64,000 nucleotides of DNA from Cyclobacterium amurskyense (GTDB lineage: Bacteria; Bacteroidota; Bacteroidia; Cytophagales; Cyclobacteriaceae). The DNA lies in the NCBI RefSeq assembly GCF_001050135.1, contig NZ_CP012040.1, positions 620,001 through 684,000 on the forward strand, read 5' to 3'. Below the pieces are notes generated by a model that had not been told where the DNA came from, made no database searches, and saw only the letters and a program-made list of their open reading frames with translations. A program made the position numbers and the translations under genes. The number at the start of each line of letters is the position of its first letter. Position 1 is the first letter of the stretch. Positions 63,722 through 64,000 of this stretch are shown one piece after another.

Positions 63722-64000
63722 ATGATTGAAAGTATTATTCATTGGGATGAGCAATTTTTTCTTCTCTTAAACCACCTTCAAGCTTCCTGGCTGGATCCGG
63801 TAATGTTGGCGATTACGGGTAAGTTTATCTGGATTCCCTTGTATTTATTTTTACTGTTCTTAATTATTAAAGAATACAAAGGCAGTAGTGTTTGGTATAT
63901 TGTTGGGTTAATATTGGTAATAGTCATGGCAGACCAGTTTACCTCTGGTTTTATGAAACCCTATTTTGAAAGGTTACGTCCTTGTCACGACCCACGTTGG
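63722..64000 (+). CDS. PAP2-family phosphatase (3' partial)
   Basis: The frame MIESIIHWDEQFFLLLNHLQ continues to the window end; 93 codons are visible. It shows two membrane helices (FIWIPLYLFLLFLI and IVGLILVIVMADQF) and the first half of the PAP2 signature, KPYFERLRPCHDP (K-x6-R-P). Full members are about 190-240 residues and dephosphorylate undecaprenyl pyrophosphate or phosphatidic acid derivatives. The two later catalytic motifs (SGH and SRxxxxxH) lie outside the window. Confidence 0.9.
   Translation, partial: MIESIIHWDEQFFLLLNHLQASWLDPVMLAITGKFIWIPLYLFLLFLIIKEYKGSSVWYIVGLILVIVMADQFTSGFMKPYFERLRPCHDPRW

Overview
The window looks like chromosomal DNA of a Gram-negative Bacteroidota, most likely order Cytophagales (a Cyclobacterium/Echinicola/Algoriphagus-like marine bacterium). 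The grounds are a TonB-dependent receptor with a carboxypeptidase-D-like N-terminal domain, a LruC-domain lipoprotein, a TamL-type lipoprotein BamA relative, many lipoproteins with LxxC-type lipoboxes, a tmRNA with the tag GESNYAMAA, and promoters of the Bacteroidota form TTTG/TTG-N20-TAnnTTTG. The genus is inference.

Layout. 1-3.7 kb: an operon of circularly permuted ATP-grasp (5' end outside the window), alpha-E protein, Anbu (proteasome-like peptidase) and transglutaminase. 3.8-14 kb: a membrane metallophosphoesterase, an RND efflux pair, a SulP anion transporter, a class A beta-lactamase-like lipoprotein and a DASS/SLC13 transporter. 14.7-19.7 kb: ssrA (tmRNA) followed by a small genomic island bounded by a 105-bp duplication of the ssrA 3' end. 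The island carries a TOTE-type primase-helicase with a small partner gene, a Fic-protein tail and an integrase tail. 20-33 kb: extracellular carbohydrate genes (beta-helix protein, GH43/GH117-like hydrolase, sulfatase, propeller lipoprotein, YdjC-like deacetylase), with MazEF and HigBA toxin-antitoxin modules among repeats. 33-36 kb: AT-rich accessory DNA with an HNH-like gene, a gene interrupted by a MITE-like element, and a 105-bp tandem repeat. 36-48 kb: a GNAT/RLAN/ATP-grasp fusion, small membrane proteins, a second HigBA, a 1,624-residue protein of unknown function and a RidA protein. 48.5-64 kb: a TonB receptor/DUF4374 operon with a visible promoter and operator, a di-haem cytochrome c with an outer-membrane partner, a LruC lipoprotein, a DUF6503-like lipoprotein, an RNA methyltransferase divergent from tamL, hemF, and the start of a PAP2 phosphatase.

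The most unusual non-coding content is repetitive. Family B is a roughly 168-bp three-hairpin unit with about 17 copies between 22.3 and 48.4 kb, all in one orientation; its stem sequences change in compensated pairs between copies. Family A is a 175-220-bp element with imperfect terminal inverted repeats ending in TTAA (five copies, both orientations); one copy sits inside a gene that has lost its middle. The toxin-antitoxin modules lie inside family B arrays. The two HigBA operons share an 11-bp operator core, CCCA(A/T)ATTGGG.

The best candidate for an under-described system is the ssrA-integrated TOTE primase-helicase island. The 1,624-residue protein and the family B elements come next.
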